DNA from: Catenovulum agarivorans YM01
GTDB lineage: Bacteria > Pseudomonadota > Gammaproteobacteria > Enterobacterales > Alteromonadaceae
DNA: 64,000 nucleotides
NCBI RefSeq assembly: GCF_000281085.1
Contig: NZ_JH767527.1
Coordinates: forward strand, 100,378 to 164,377
Direction of reading: 5' to 3'
In this document: positions 36,008 through 45,375 of the stretch, piece by piece
How the letters are laid out: each line of letters starts with the position of its first letter
How positions within the stretch are numbered: position 1 is the first letter of the stretch
The notes under the pieces: model-generated
What the model saw: only the letters and a program-made list of their open reading frames with translations
What the model was told of the DNA's origin: nothing
Database searches by the model: none
Program-made: the position numbers and the translations under genes

Positions 36008-36295
36008 TTGAAAACAGCGCTTTATTTATTAGTAGCTATTGTTCTAGCTGGTATTTTATTATTGTTGTCCAGTTATAATACCAGCCAGATCGAGCTCAAC
36101 TACTTATTAGCTGTAAAATCAATGCCGCTAGCTGTAGCTCTAGCGCTATTCCTGTTTATTGGTGTAATGCTATCGTCCATTGTTTGGGCTATTTATGCTT
36201 TTAAACTGAGATATCAATTACAAAAACGCAATTGGAAAATAAATAAGCTTAATCGAGAAATCGAAATGCTCAGATTGCAAATTAAAGATCAATAA
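36008..36295 (+). CDS. lapA: Lipopolysaccharide assembly protein LapA
   Basis: 95 residues with two membrane helices (about 4-22 and 40-62) and a basic coiled tail (KRNWKINKLNREIEMLRLQIKD), the DUF1049/LapA layout. The start is TTG in the sequence ATTTTGAAAACAG with AAAGGACTGA upstream. It acts with LapB to control LpxC turnover and lipopolysaccharide synthesis. lapB begins immediately after its stop. Confidence 0.9.
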   Translation: MKTALYLLVAIVLAGILLLLSSYNTSQIELNYLLAVKSMPLAVALALFLFIGVMLSSIVWAIYAFKLRYQLQKRNWKINKLNREIEMLRLQIKDQ

Positions 36296-37444
36296 ATGCC
36301 TGAAATTTTATTTTTGCTCCTACCTGTAGTCGCTTGGTACGGCTATATTATGGGACGTAATAGCTTTCGCAAAGAGCAATTAAAACAGCATGAAAAAATT
36401 AACCAAGACTTCTTATCTGGTTTGAATCTTTTCTTAAATAATCAGCGCGACAAAGCCATTAATGTTTTAATTGAAAACCTTGAAGTTAATAACGAAACTT
36501 TTACCACTCACATCGCCCTAGGCAAACTCTTTAGAGCGAAAGGCGAAAACGACCGCGCGATAAAAATCCATCAGTTTTTAGCTAAACAAGACGTTTTAAG
36601 TCCAGAGCAACGTCGCACTTCCATTATGCAATTGGCGCGCGACTATATAGATTGTGCTTTATACGACAGAGCTGAAGCCTTGTTGTTACCTTTATTAGAC
36701 GATAAACAATGTGCTAGAGAAGCGCGAGTTATGTTGTCGCGTGTTTACCAAGTATTTAAAGACTGGCAAAAAGCTTATGACATGATTGAACCTGTTGAAG
36801 TTTTGGAAGGTGAAAACTTTTCTAATACCAAAGCATACTTATTGTGTGAACTCGCTTCGTTGCAACAAGGCGAAACCAAAGCGCAGATGCTTATTAAAGC
36901 CATTGCTTTGCAAACTAATTGTGCACGGGCGTATTTAGAGCTGGTTGAACACTACGCTGCGAACAAAGCTTTTAATCAGGCGCACGACTGTGCGTTAGAA
37001 TTGGCTAAACAGTGTCCTGAATTCGCCGTGTTGTTAATGGATAAAATTGATACTTTTATTCAAGATGAACAGAGTAAATTAGCGTTTTTAGAACAAATTG
37101 GCCAAATCACCAGTAGTACGGCTGTGGTTGCGCAAATAGCTGATATTTACCAAAATCAAAGTAAAAACTCTGAAGCACGCAAAAAAGTGCTACAACTTTT
37201 AGAAAAACATGCAACCATCAACGGATTTGCCCATCTATTACATTTAAACGCTAAAAAAATTGACTCACCTGAAGCACAACAAATGATGCTGAATTTAGAA
37301 GGTATGGTGAGAAACAAATTAAAACAGTTACCTAAGTTTGAATGTGATCAATGTGGTTATCAAGGTAGCTTATTATTTTGGCAATGCCCGCGCTGCAAAC
37401 ATTGGGGCAGTGTTAAACCTATTATTGGACTAACTGGAGATTAA
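36296..37444 (+). CDS. lapB: Lipopolysaccharide assembly protein LapB
   Basis: 382 residues: an N-terminal membrane anchor (residues 3-17), a long run of TPR helices, and a C-terminal rubredoxin-type metal site, [24 protein letters not shown], shown by CDQC and CPRC. LapB recruits FtsH to LpxC. It directly follows lapA and precedes pyrF, the standard lapA-lapB-pyrF order. Confidence 0.95.
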   Translation: MPEILFLLLPVVAWYGYIMGRNSFRKEQLKQHEKINQDFLSGLNLFLNNQRDKAINVLIENLEVNNETFTTHIALGKLFRAKGENDRAIKIHQFLAKQDVLSPEQRRTSIMQLARDYIDCALYDRAEALLLPLLDDKQCAREARVMLSRVYQVFKDWQKAYDMIEPVEVLEGENFSNTKAYLLCELASLQQGETKAQMLIKAIALQTNCARAYLELVEHYAANKAFNQAHDCALELAKQCPEFAVLLMDKIDTFIQDEQSKLAFLEQIGQITSSTAVVAQIADIYQNQSKNSEARKKVLQLLEKHATINGFAHLLHLNAKKIDSPEAQQMMLNLEGMVRNKLKQLPKFECDQCGYQGSLLFWQCPRCKHWGSVKPIIGLTGD

Positions 37445-37449
37445 ACTTA

Positions 37450-38154
37450 ATGAATATGACAGATTCACCCGTAGTTGTCGCTTTAGATTTTGATGATGCA
37501 CATAAGGCTTTATCATTTGTAGAGCAAATTTCTCCAGAAGATTGTCGTTTGAAAGTAGGTAAAGAAATGTTTACCTATTTTGGTCCTGAATTTGTTAAAA
37601 CACTTGTAAATAAAGGTTTTGACATTTTTCTAGACTTAAAATTTCACGATATTCCAGCTACTACAGCAAAAGCTTGTTTAGCGGCCGCACAGCTAGGGGT
37701 TTGGATGGTTAATGTGCATTGTAGTGGTGGTACGACTATGATGCGTACTGCGCGTGAAATGCTTAACGACAACTGCGCTGTGCCACCTTTATTGATAGGG
37801 GTGACTGTGTTAACTAGTATGGATGATAATGATATTCAGCAAATTGGCATTCAGCGCAATGCAGGTGAGCAAGTGATTGCATTGGCAGGGCTTGCTCAAC
37901 AAGCTGGTTTAGATGGGGTTGTTTGCTCAGCGCAAGAAGCTTCAGTGTTAAAATCAACTTATGGTAGCGACTTTAAACTCGTAACTCCGGGTATTCGTCC
38001 GGCAGGTAGTGCAGTTGGCGACCAAAAGCGCATTATGACGCCAGTACAAGCTATTCAATCAGGCTCAGATTATTTAGTTATTGGCCGCCCAGTTACTCAA
38101 GCGGCAAATCCAAAACAAGTATTAACTGAAATCAATCAGTCCTTGTTAGGTTAA
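37450..38154 (+). CDS. pyrF: Orotidine 5'-phosphate decarboxylase
   Basis: 234 residues from ATG 37450; a second ATG at 37456 is equally possible. The catalytic tetrad lies in LKVGKEMF and [13 protein letters not shown] (Lys, Asp, Lys, Asp), and the phosphate loop is in [21 protein letters not shown]. It makes UMP. It ends 3 bases before the stop of the convergent dehydrogenase, with no clear terminator between. Confidence 0.97.
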   Translation: MNMTDSPVVVALDFDDAHKALSFVEQISPEDCRLKVGKEMFTYFGPEFVKTLVNKGFDIFLDLKFHDIPATTAKACLAAAQLGVWMVNVHCSGGTTMMRTAREMLNDNCAVPPLLIGVTVLTSMDDNDIQQIGIQRNAGEQVIALAGLAQQAGLDGVVCSAQEASVLKSTYGSDFKLVTPGIRPAGSAVGDQKRIMTPVQAIQSGSDYLVIGRPVTQAANPKQVLTEINQSLLG

Positions 38155-38157
38155 AAA

Positions 38158-39150
38158 TCAGAGCTTTATTTGATTATCGCAACCTTGTTCATTAAGCAAT
38201 TGGCTTATATTGTTCAAGGTTGTGCTTGCTATCGCTGCTAACGCTTCTTGAGTGAAAAAGCCTTGATGGCCTGTGATCAGTACATTCGGAAAAGTTAATA
38301 AGCGCTGAAATACATCATCATCAATAATCTCATTGCTTAAATCTTCAAAAAATAAATTCGCTTCTTGCTCGTATACATCTAACCCAAGGTAAGCAATTTT
38401 TCGCGCTTTTAATCCTTTAATCATAGCGTCTGTGTCAATTAAACCACCACGACTTGTGTTGATAATCATTACACCATCGCGCATTTGTTCTAAGCTTTGC
38501 TGGTTAATTAAATGATGTGTTTGAGGAGTTAAAGGGCAATGTAAGCTGATAATATCTGAATTTTTATAAAGTTCATCTAAACTGACGTAGTTAACACCAT
38601 CTATCTCAGTTTGTGTCGGATCAAAGGCTAAAATTCTACAGCCAAATCCATGCAAAATATTTATAGTTGCTTGGCCGATTTGTCCAGTGCCAATTATCCC
38701 AACCGTTTTGCTGAATAAGTTGAATCCTAATAAACCATTGAGTGAAAAGTTATCTTCTTTAACTCTATTGTAGGCTTTGTGGAACTTGCGGCTTAAAGTT
38801 AGCATTAAACCGACAGTATGTTCGGCGACTGCTTGTGGGCTATAACTAGGTACGCGGCATATAGATAGGCCTAATTTATTAGCTGTGACTAAATCTACAT
38901 TGTTAAAACCAGCACACCTTAATGCAATTATTTTGCAGTTAAACTCTGCTAGTTGCGTTAATACGGCTTCATTAACTGAATCATTTACAAACACACAGAC
39001 AGCATCAAAACCCGTTTGACATAATTGAACACTATGCTCAGTTAGCGCAACTTCAAAATAATCTATTTGGCAATTAAACTCAGCTTTAAATTGTTCAAAA
39101 TAAATTTTGTCGTAAGGTTTAGCACTAAACAGGGCAATCTTGATGGACAT
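38158..39150 (-). CDS. D-2-hydroxyacid dehydrogenase (fermentative D-lactate dehydrogenase type)
   Basis: 330 residues from ATG 39150, 60 bases inside the longest frame; this start overlaps the end of the peroxidase gene by 26 bases. NAD-binding GTGQIGQA and catalytic Arg, Glu and His are in NTSRGGLIDT, GLDVYEQE and ITGHQGFFT. The N-end IALFSAKPYDKIYFEQ and length match the LdhA branch, which reduces pyruvate to D-lactate. Confidence 0.9.
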   Translation of the reverse strand: MSIKIALFSAKPYDKIYFEQFKAEFNCQIDYFEVALTEHSVQLCQTGFDAVCVFVNDSVNEAVLTQLAEFNCKIIALRCAGFNNVDLVTANKLGLSICRVPSYSPQAVAEHTVGLMLTLSRKFHKAYNRVKEDNFSLNGLLGFNLFSKTVGIIGTGQIGQATINILHGFGCRILAFDPTQTEIDGVNYVSLDELYKNSDIISLHCPLTPQTHHLINQQSLEQMRDGVMIINTSRGGLIDTDAMIKGLKARKIAYLGLDVYEQEANLFFEDLSNEIIDDDVFQRLLTFPNVLITGHQGFFTQEALAAIASTTLNNISQLLNEQGCDNQIKL

Positions 39151-39619
39151 ATTGGGCAACCTCGCTAGCAATTTTTTCAGGTGTTGTTGTTGAACCATAA
39201 CGCTTAACAACTTCGCCGTCTGGAGATACTAAAAATTTAGTAAAATTCCATTTAATTGATTCGCTGCCTAATAATCCCTTTTTTTGCTTCTTAAGATATT
39301 TAAAAAGTGGGTGGGCGTTTTCACCATTAACTTCAATTTTAGCAAACACAGGAAAGCTGACTTTATACATAAGGCTACAGAAACTTTGGATTTCGTCGTT
39401 TCTGCCAGGCTCTTGCTCTCCAAATTGGTTACAGGGAAAGGCTAAAACTTGTAAGTTACCACCATGATCTTGTTGGAGTTTTTCTAAACCTTCATATTGC
39501 GGGGTAAAACCACAATGGCTAGCTGTATTAACAATCAACAACCATTTACCTTGGTAATGATTCAATGATGTTTGGTGGCCATTAGCTTTTTCAACAGAAA
39601 ATTGATAGATATTTGACAT
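39125..39619 (-). CDS. Glutathione peroxidase (Cys type)
   Basis: 164 residues of the glutathione peroxidase family: NTASHCGFTPQYEGL carries the peroxidatic Cys (not Sec), FPCNQFGEQEPG the Gln and a second Cys, and IKWNFTKFLV the Trp-Asn pair. The BtuE-type enzyme of this size usually uses thioredoxin. It reduces peroxides in the cytosol. The dehydrogenase starts within its 3' end, giving an operon. AAGGAGTGAACA gives a good ribosome binding site. Confidence 0.93.
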   Translation of the reverse strand: MSNIYQFSVEKANGHQTSLNHYQGKWLLIVNTASHCGFTPQYEGLEKLQQDHGGNLQVLAFPCNQFGEQEPGRNDEIQSFCSLMYKVSFPVFAKIEVNGENAHPLFKYLKKQKKGLLGSESIKWNFTKFLVSPDGEVVKRYGSTTTPEKIASEVAQYVHQDCPV

Positions 39620-39695
39620 TGTTCACTCCTTGAAGCCTTAATCTATCGGTATACTACGCTATTAAGGGGCTAGAAAGCAATCAAAGAAAACAGCA

Positions 39696-40280
39696 TCATG
39701 CCGTTTTCTTTAACGTACGTTTTCTGCGCGCTTTTGTATGTTCAAAAGCGGGGTAGCCGAAATTATATAAACGTTGTTTTTTCCAATCTTTATATTTGCC
39801 TTCGTTCATATCATGCCCAAGTTCATCCCACTCTGCGCGAAACTGCACGGCAGTGCGATAGGCATGTAATTGCAACTCTGGTGAAAAATCCGTATAACCC
39901 AAAGAAAATGTTTTAACTGCAGGTTTGCCATTTTTTCGATAGCTTACCCAATAAAAGCGTTCTATTTCACCACGTCTTTTGTCCAATTTTTCTCGATAAC
40001 CAACTCCATTGTAACCACAACTCGTGTTTGGATTTGGTTTATGCTTACGCTTAATCATATGGGTTGGGTACAAAGCTTTAAGTTGTTTATTGCGATTAAT
40101 CGCAGCTTTTAAAGCTTTTTCAATTCCACCCCATTGTTTATACGAATAAAAACCACCTAGGTCTTTTTTATTGCGTATAAACCGCATCTGGCATCCTGAG
40201 TTACATGGGAAACTGATTCCGTGCGCGTCTTCATTCAGTATCACTTTCAGGTGATCTGGAATATAGTCAGGTACAGGCAC
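39696..40280 (-). CDS. Basic protein with possible AP2-like DNA-binding domain
   Basis: 194 residues, strongly basic. The region about residues 85-150 reads CGYNGVGYREKLDKRRGE, then FYWVSYRKNGKPAVKTFSLGY and LQLHAYRTAVQFRAEWDE, which follows the AP2/ERF layout of three strands (GVxxR, WxxxxRxxGKxxxxxFSLG) plus a helix (AYxxAVxxRxEW). The N-part has Cys-x3-Cys (FPCNSGCQMRF). The tail is Lys/Arg rich. AP2 domains in bacteria are mostly in mobile-element nucleases, yet no nuclease domain is seen here. Start is GTG. Single gene; inference only. Confidence 0.6.
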   Translation of the reverse strand: MPVPDYIPDHLKVILNEDAHGISFPCNSGCQMRFIRNKKDLGGFYSYKQWGGIEKALKAAINRNKQLKALYPTHMIKRKHKPNPNTSCGYNGVGYREKLDKRRGEIERFYWVSYRKNGKPAVKTFSLGYTDFSPELQLHAYRTAVQFRAEWDELGHDMNEGKYKDWKKQRLYNFGYPAFEHTKARRKRTLKKTA

Positions 40281-40409
40281 AATGCATACTCATCTAATTG
40301 TCAATTTTTGTTTACCGCTTAAAAACATTAAAAAATGACAAGTCAATTTCAAAATGTTTAGCAAATCAGAAAATGAAAACTGCACGAATTTTACATGCTG
40401 TCACATTTA

Positions 40410-40423
40410 TCTAAAATTTTAGA
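40410..40423. repeat. 14-bp perfect palindrome
   Basis: TCTAAAATTTTAGA sits in the spacer between sbcB and the upstream-facing basic gene. It could be an operator, but AT-rich palindromes of this length occur by chance. Confidence 0.3.
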
Positions 40424-40456
40424 CAAAAGATCCCCATTGTGTCTAATAATTTATCC

Positions 40457-41923
40457 TTAAATTTCGTTTAAATATTGATAAAGTGACCTTAATACCGCCA
40501 TTTTCTGCGGATCGGCTGAGTGTTGTTCAGCTAATTGCTGAATTTGAGCTGCAAAGCTATTAATACTCAGGCCAAAAGTGCCACTGTCATCGGTTAACCT
40601 TTGCTGACAATGTGCCCGCCATTTAGCCTGTTCTTCTACTGAAAGTAGGTGAGGGTAGTTACGTCCTTTAAAACGAAACCATAAAGTTGAGTAACGTTCA
40701 TTTTCAAAATGAGGCTGAAATTCAGCTAACGCATCTACTCTTTTTTGCTGAATTTGTTCCATCACAGCTTGGTCTGCATCAGAAGCAAAACCATCGTATA
40801 GAGCAAAATCAGCATCAACCGGAGCATCAAATTCCATAGACTCATACACTTGTGTGAGCTTTTCGCGAATTACTGGATTTTGTTTAATAAATGCCAAGTT
40901 ATCTAAACACCGCTGTCTGTCTATTTTTAATCGCTCTGCATTTTCGGGTAACAAGGTTTTTGCAGTGGCGAGTACAGGGCATTTATTTAGATGAATAAGC
41001 TTAATAGGCAAACGCGATTCACCTTCTGCAAATTCGCTGCTCGGCTTAAACATATTTTGTTTGATTTCATCAACCGATAAACTGACCAAAGGTTTTGGAT
41101 CTAATGCAAGGTTTAGCACTATCACTGCATTATTGTTGGTTGGATGCCAAGCAATAGGGCAAATCCAAGTGCAACAACCATGCTCTGCTTTTATTTTTGA
41201 AGATACATGCATAAGTGGCGTTAAATTATTAATATCTATTAACTCTGCCAGTTTGCGTTTATTGCGCATGTCAAAAATATATTGGTACAGCTTGGGTTGT
41301 TTTTCTTTAATTAATCGTGCCATAGCAATGGTTGCCCGCACATCTGAAACTGCATCATGCGCATTTTCGTGGGCTAAGCCATTAGCTACGGTTAAGTCTT
41401 CTAGTTTAAAGCTAGGTGAGCCATCTTCTTTTTTCGGCCAATTAATCCCTTCGGGACGAAGCGCATAACAGGTTCTAACTAAATCTATAATATCCCAGCG
41501 GCTGTTACCGTTTTTCCATTCGCGCTCATACGGGTTAAAAAAATTACGGTAAGCGCTATAACGTGTCACTTCATCATCAAAGCGAATGGTATTGTATCCA
41601 GCGCTACAAGTATTTGGTTTAGACATTTCGGCTAACACTTTTTGCATAAACTGATGTTCACACACACCTTTACGCTCGACTATTTGCGGCGTGATTTTTG
41701 TAATTAAACAAGCTTCAGGGTTAGGCAAATAATCCATTGGCAGTTTACAGAAATATTCTTTTGGCTCATCAATTTCGTTTAATTCTAAATCAGTGCGGAT
41801 AGCAGCAAATTGCGATGGGTGATCTAGTTTAGGATTAGTCCCGAAAGTTTCGAAATCGTGCCAAAGTATGGATGGTTGGTTTTTGTTGTAACTTTGGGTT
41901 TTGTTATCTTCTGTTTTTTTCAT
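40457..41923 (-). CDS. sbcB: Exodeoxyribonuclease I
   Basis: 488 residues from ATG 41923; a GTG at 41965 would add 14 hydrophobic residues, unlikely for a cytosolic nuclease. The DEDD exonuclease motifs are ILWHDFETFG (Exo I), GYNTIRFDDEVTRY (Exo II) and AHDAVSDVRATI (Exo III with His), followed by the SH3-like and C-terminal domains (WFRFKGRNYP). It degrades 3' single strands and assists RecA-dependent repair. Neither start has a clear Shine-Dalgarno. Confidence 0.95.
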   Translation of the reverse strand: MKKTEDNKTQSYNKNQPSILWHDFETFGTNPKLDHPSQFAAIRTDLELNEIDEPKEYFCKLPMDYLPNPEACLITKITPQIVERKGVCEHQFMQKVLAEMSKPNTCSAGYNTIRFDDEVTRYSAYRNFFNPYEREWKNGNSRWDIIDLVRTCYALRPEGINWPKKEDGSPSFKLEDLTVANGLAHENAHDAVSDVRATIAMARLIKEKQPKLYQYIFDMRNKRKLAELIDINNLTPLMHVSSKIKAEHGCCTWICPIAWHPTNNNAVIVLNLALDPKPLVSLSVDEIKQNMFKPSSEFAEGESRLPIKLIHLNKCPVLATAKTLLPENAERLKIDRQRCLDNLAFIKQNPVIREKLTQVYESMEFDAPVDADFALYDGFASDADQAVMEQIQQKRVDALAEFQPHFENERYSTLWFRFKGRNYPHLLSVEEQAKWRAHCQQRLTDDSGTFGLSINSFAAQIQQLAEQHSADPQKMAVLRSLYQYLNEI

Positions 41924-42458
41924 AATATACAATAATATAAGTAACTTAAGCTTTTTTTGTAACACCTGATTTTGAAAATTACGTTTCTTATCTGATGTTA
42001 TGCGTCACCTTGTGTGCCCCTGATTTTTGAGCGTATACATTTTTTAATTTTTATAGGGTTAAGGAAGACAAAAGAAGTATACCTGACCCGCCAAGCGATA
42101 AACCTAGTATTTTACATATTAAAACTTTAGACGCATATAGAAATAAAAAATATAAAAAGGGAACTGATGTTAGTAGTCATTCTGGTTTGGGGTGAGAGTA
42201 TTTAAGTCTGGCCAAATTTCATTATCGATATAACCAATGATCTAAAAGGTTTACTTTAGGGAAATATTTCGAGCTTACTACTAAATTTTCTGTTTGTAAT
42301 TTGTACAGTTGAAAAATATCATTGATTAAGTTAGTTTTTAAATAACTCTTTTATTTTTGCAGCCTTAGGCTGGTCAATTTGATGCATTAATAAATATAGA
42401 CCGCTTGCAGGAAGCATAGACAATAAATTATTCACGTCTAAAACTTTAAGGAAAAATT
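41924..42458. other. AT-rich spacer with a possible gene remnant
   Basis: 535 bases without a convincing gene. A frame is open from 42031 to the TGA at 42193-42195 (54 codons, with IPDPPSDKPSILHIKTLDAY in the middle) but has no start codon, so it may be the end of a decayed gene. Near the sbcB side, 42001-42033 holds GATTTTTGAGCG, an inverted copy of a motif at 47147. RBS AAGGAAAAATT stands before the lipoprotein ATG. Confidence 0.35.
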
Positions 42459-43715
42459 ATGAAATTGCATTCTATATTGTTTTTACTTTTACTATCTGGT
42501 TGCTCCAGTAGTGAATTTGTTTACCACCCTCATAAAACTAATGCAAAAAATATTCAGCCGAAAAAAATTGCTGTTTTTTTCGATGGAACCTCTAATACTG
42601 CCAACAGTGCCACAAACGTTGTAAAATTATACAATTTGGTAACATTGCAACCGAGAGCTGACATTCATTCTATTTATATTAAAGGAGTTGGAACTGAAGG
42701 AGGCGGTTTTAAACAGGTTGTAGGAATGGCCACTGGTTATGGTATTGGTGAGGATGTAAGACAAGCTTATCATTATTTAAGCTCGGTTTATTCACCTAAT
42801 GACGAGATATATTTATTTGGTTTTAGTAGAGGTGCATATTCTGCACGTATATTAGCAGGTATGATTTTTACGGCTGGCTTAGTTGACATTAATAACCTTA
42901 AAAATAAAGACGAACAAATAAAACTTATTGAAAAAATTTATGACGAGTATAAAGGAGATAGACCGCTAAAAGAGAGACAAGATTCGATAGCCAGAATGAA
43001 TTTAGTAGTGTCACAACCACGAATTAAATTTATGGGAATATGGGATACAGTTGAAGCTCTTGGTCTACCTAACCGCTCAGAAAAAATCGAAAATGTTAAT
43101 TCTAGATACATAGATCAATTATGTAATATTGACAAAGCTGCTCATGCATTATCTGTTGACGATAATCGAGCTAAAATATTTACCCCAATCTCACTGACAT
43201 CAAAAGACTTAGTTAAGCATTGTAACACCGTTTCTATAGATAGTTTGGTAAATGAAGTTTGGTTTGCAGGTGCTCACGCTGATGTTGGTGGGGGCTACGA
43301 AGATACTGAACTTTCCGGTGTATCATTAAACTGGATGATAGAACAATTAGATAGCTCTGGAATTATTCCTGAAGGTGTTAGGGTATTAGAAGACCCGTTA
43401 GGAAAATCTCACAATCCTAGCACTGGTTTTTTTGGGCTTATTTATGAAAATAGAAACAGAAATTTGCCGCATTACATTAAACATACGGGTTATAATAAAG
43501 GAAAGATAAAAATTCATGAAAGTGTATTTGAGCGTCTTAAGGTTGTTCCAAAACAATGGCAAGAATTTGACTGGATAGCTGAAGGTTCAGAAAAATACAC
43601 CCGTAATTTCCCTGATTGCTTTGACAAAGTTGTTGATAAAGATAACTCTTTATATACATTAACATTGCTAGATCAAAGTTGTTTTTTTATAGAGAAACGC
43701 TCAAGTAAAAATTAA
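42459..43715 (+). CDS. DUF2235 (Tle1-like) alpha/beta hydrolase lipoprotein
   Basis: 418 residues. The N-end is a lipoprotein signal ending LSGC (Cys18); the +2 Ser predicts outer-membrane sorting. The catalytic Ser is in GFSRGAYSAR (GxSxG, about residue 127); VFFDGTSNTANSATNV opens the domain and AGAHADVGGGYED supplies the Asp. DUF2235 proteins include phospholipase effectors of type VI secretion, but no VgrG, immunity or secretion gene is nearby and effectors do not usually carry lipoprotein signals. A membrane phospholipase or esterase is more likely. More AT-rich than the flanks. Confidence 0.82.
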   Translation: MKLHSILFLLLLSGCSSSEFVYHPHKTNAKNIQPKKIAVFFDGTSNTANSATNVVKLYNLVTLQPRADIHSIYIKGVGTEGGGFKQVVGMATGYGIGEDVRQAYHYLSSVYSPNDEIYLFGFSRGAYSARILAGMIFTAGLVDINNLKNKDEQIKLIEKIYDEYKGDRPLKERQDSIARMNLVVSQPRIKFMGIWDTVEALGLPNRSEKIENVNSRYIDQLCNIDKAAHALSVDDNRAKIFTPISLTSKDLVKHCNTVSIDSLVNEVWFAGAHADVGGGYEDTELSGVSLNWMIEQLDSSGIIPEGVRVLEDPLGKSHNPSTGFFGLIYENRNRNLPHYIKHTGYNKGKIKIHESVFERLKVVPKQWQEFDWIAEGSEKYTRNFPDCFDKVVDKDNSLYTLTLLDQSCFFIEKRSSKN

Positions 43716-43736
43716 TGTTTAGCTATGAGAATTTAC

Positions 43737-43762
43737 AAAAGCCGTAATAAACGGCTTTTCTA
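43737..43762 (+). terminator. Terminator after the DUF2235 lipoprotein gene
   Basis: AAAAGCCGT (43737-43745) pairs with ACGGCTTTT (43751-43759) over AATAA, with TTTT within the 3' arm. It lies 21 bases after the stop. Confidence 0.75.
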
Positions 43763-43992
43763 CAATTTGCATTATTACTTTCCAAATTTTCAATATCGGA
43801 CAATATCCAAAAGGGTTTAGCGTTTGGCAGGGCTTATTGGGTTTGGAAAGGCTTTATTTTTTCTCCATCGCCACAATGATTGCCTACCTATTTATAACGT
43901 TCTAATATTCAGGAATAGTTTAGCTGACTGAACAATTTAAATGTTTAGGGTGTTTAATATATAAAGCTCATATTGTTTGCGTTATGGAGAAT

Positions 43993-44523
43993 TTATTCGT
44001 CTTTCTTAAATATATTTTTAGACAATTCTTGAAGTTTAGCGGCTATTACGTCCCAATTGTAACCAGAAATACAGCCTATAGCAGTAAATCCCATTGTAGT
44101 AGTAATTGATTGTTCTCCATCAGCAAAAGATCCACTTAAAACTAATAAACCACTTTGAACTAAAGTAAATACTATTATTCCAACTATAACCGATAAAATG
44201 GGAATGAATATAAATCCCCATAAATGGTCACGGTCGAATTTTTTTTCAATCGCTATATATTTATGGAATGATGTAATACTCAATATTGCACCGCCTAATA
44301 TTGCTCCTAATAGAGAAAAGATAGTCAGCAAAACACCATTAGAAAAGCCATCTGAACTCTCAATCCCCCATAACCAATGTATTGAAGAAAATTTATTTAT
44401 CCAACCATCAAATAATAACCAGATGCTAAGAACACTGTATGACAGAATATAGATCAGTATAAAACTTGAATAGGCTAACTTTTCAATACCTTTTAAAACG
44501 TTACTATTATTCTCTATTGGCAC
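43993..44523 (-). CDS. Hypothetical inner-membrane protein
   Basis: 176 residues with three or four hydrophobic helices (about 13-36, 60-84, 100-125 and a weaker 130-150) and charged ends (IEKKFDRDHLW between helices, KNIFKKDE tail). No family recognised; it could be a small ion-channel-like or sensor protein. It is transcribed away from the methyltransferase cassette and toward the DUF2235 gene, with 155 AT-rich bases between it and the cassette. Start is TTG/ATG near 44523 with weak ribosome binding site. Confidence 0.6.
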   Translation of the reverse strand: MPIENNSNVLKGIEKLAYSSFILIYILSYSVLSIWLLFDGWINKFSSIHWLWGIESSDGFSNGVLLTIFSLLGAILGGAILSITSFHKYIAIEKKFDRDHLWGFIFIPILSVIVGIIVFTLVQSGLLVLSGSFADGEQSITTTMGFTAIGCISGYNWDVIAAKLQELSKNIFKKDE

Positions 44524-44678
44524 GCAATGTCTCTTATTTTGTTATTGAAATACACATAGGTTATGTAGTTGTCTATACACCAAAATCCTAGACTATTAAC
44601 TTCTAGAGATGTTAACATTATATGAATAATTTATGCTACTAATGATTTTAAAGTTAATGATCATTTATTGAGGACATT

Positions 44679-45368
44679 TTGCCATTATCTAGATTTGAAA
44701 TCAGTAATTTAGATGCTGTTGAATGGCTAAAAAAAATACCTAAGAATAGTATAGATTTAGTTATTACAGATCCTCCTTATGAGTCGCTAGAGAAATATAG
44801 AGCTATTGGTACTACTACTAGATTAAAAAATAGTAAATCTTCAAGTAACGAATGGTTTAATATTTTTCCTAACTCAAGGTTTGAAGAGCTATTAATCGAA
44901 ATTTATAGAGTTTTAAAAGATAATACCCATTTTTATTTGTTCTGTGATCAAGAAACAGCATTTGTAATTAAACCATTAGCCGAATCTTTGGGTTTTAAGT
45001 TTTGGAAACCTTTAATTTGGGATAAAGTCAATATTGGTATGGGCTACCATTATAGGGCTAGATATGAATTTATTTTGTTTTTTGAGAAAGGCAAAAAAAA
45101 ATTAAATGATCTTTCTGTACCAGACATATTAGAAGTAAAACGTGTTCATCGGGGATATCCGACTGAAAAGCCCGTTGAATTATCTGAGATATTGATTAAT
45201 CAGAGTTCAAAGGTTGGTGATGTAATATGCGATCCTTTTATGGGGTCAGCGTCTGTTGGTCGTGCAGCAATTAAAAATAACCGAATTTTTTTAGGGTGTG
45301 ACCAGTCTTTGGATGCATATAAATTAGCATTAAAAAATCTTGAAAAAGAATATGATTCAAAGGAGTGA
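44679..45368 (+). CDS. Small DNA methyltransferase (beta-class, N6-adenine or N4-cytosine)
   Basis: 229 residues from TTG 44679, with GAGGA four bases upstream. Catalytic motif IV is IDLVITDPPYESL (residues about 25-37) and the SAM motif lies at the C-end, ICDPFMGSASVGRAA, so the order is IV before I (beta class). There is no large target-recognition insert, as in phage-type or orphan enzymes; DPPY favours N6-adenine. First of a tight three-gene cassette (next gene 7 bases on). AT-rich, probably acquired. Confidence 0.9.
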   Translation: MPLSRFEISNLDAVEWLKKIPKNSIDLVITDPPYESLEKYRAIGTTTRLKNSKSSSNEWFNIFPNSRFEELLIEIYRVLKDNTHFYLFCDQETAFVIKPLAESLGFKFWKPLIWDKVNIGMGYHYRARYEFILFFEKGKKKLNDLSVPDILEVKRVHRGYPTEKPVELSEILINQSSKVGDVICDPFMGSASVGRAAIKNNRIFLGCDQSLDAYKLALKNLEKEYDSKE

Positions 45369-45375
45369 CTAGCTA

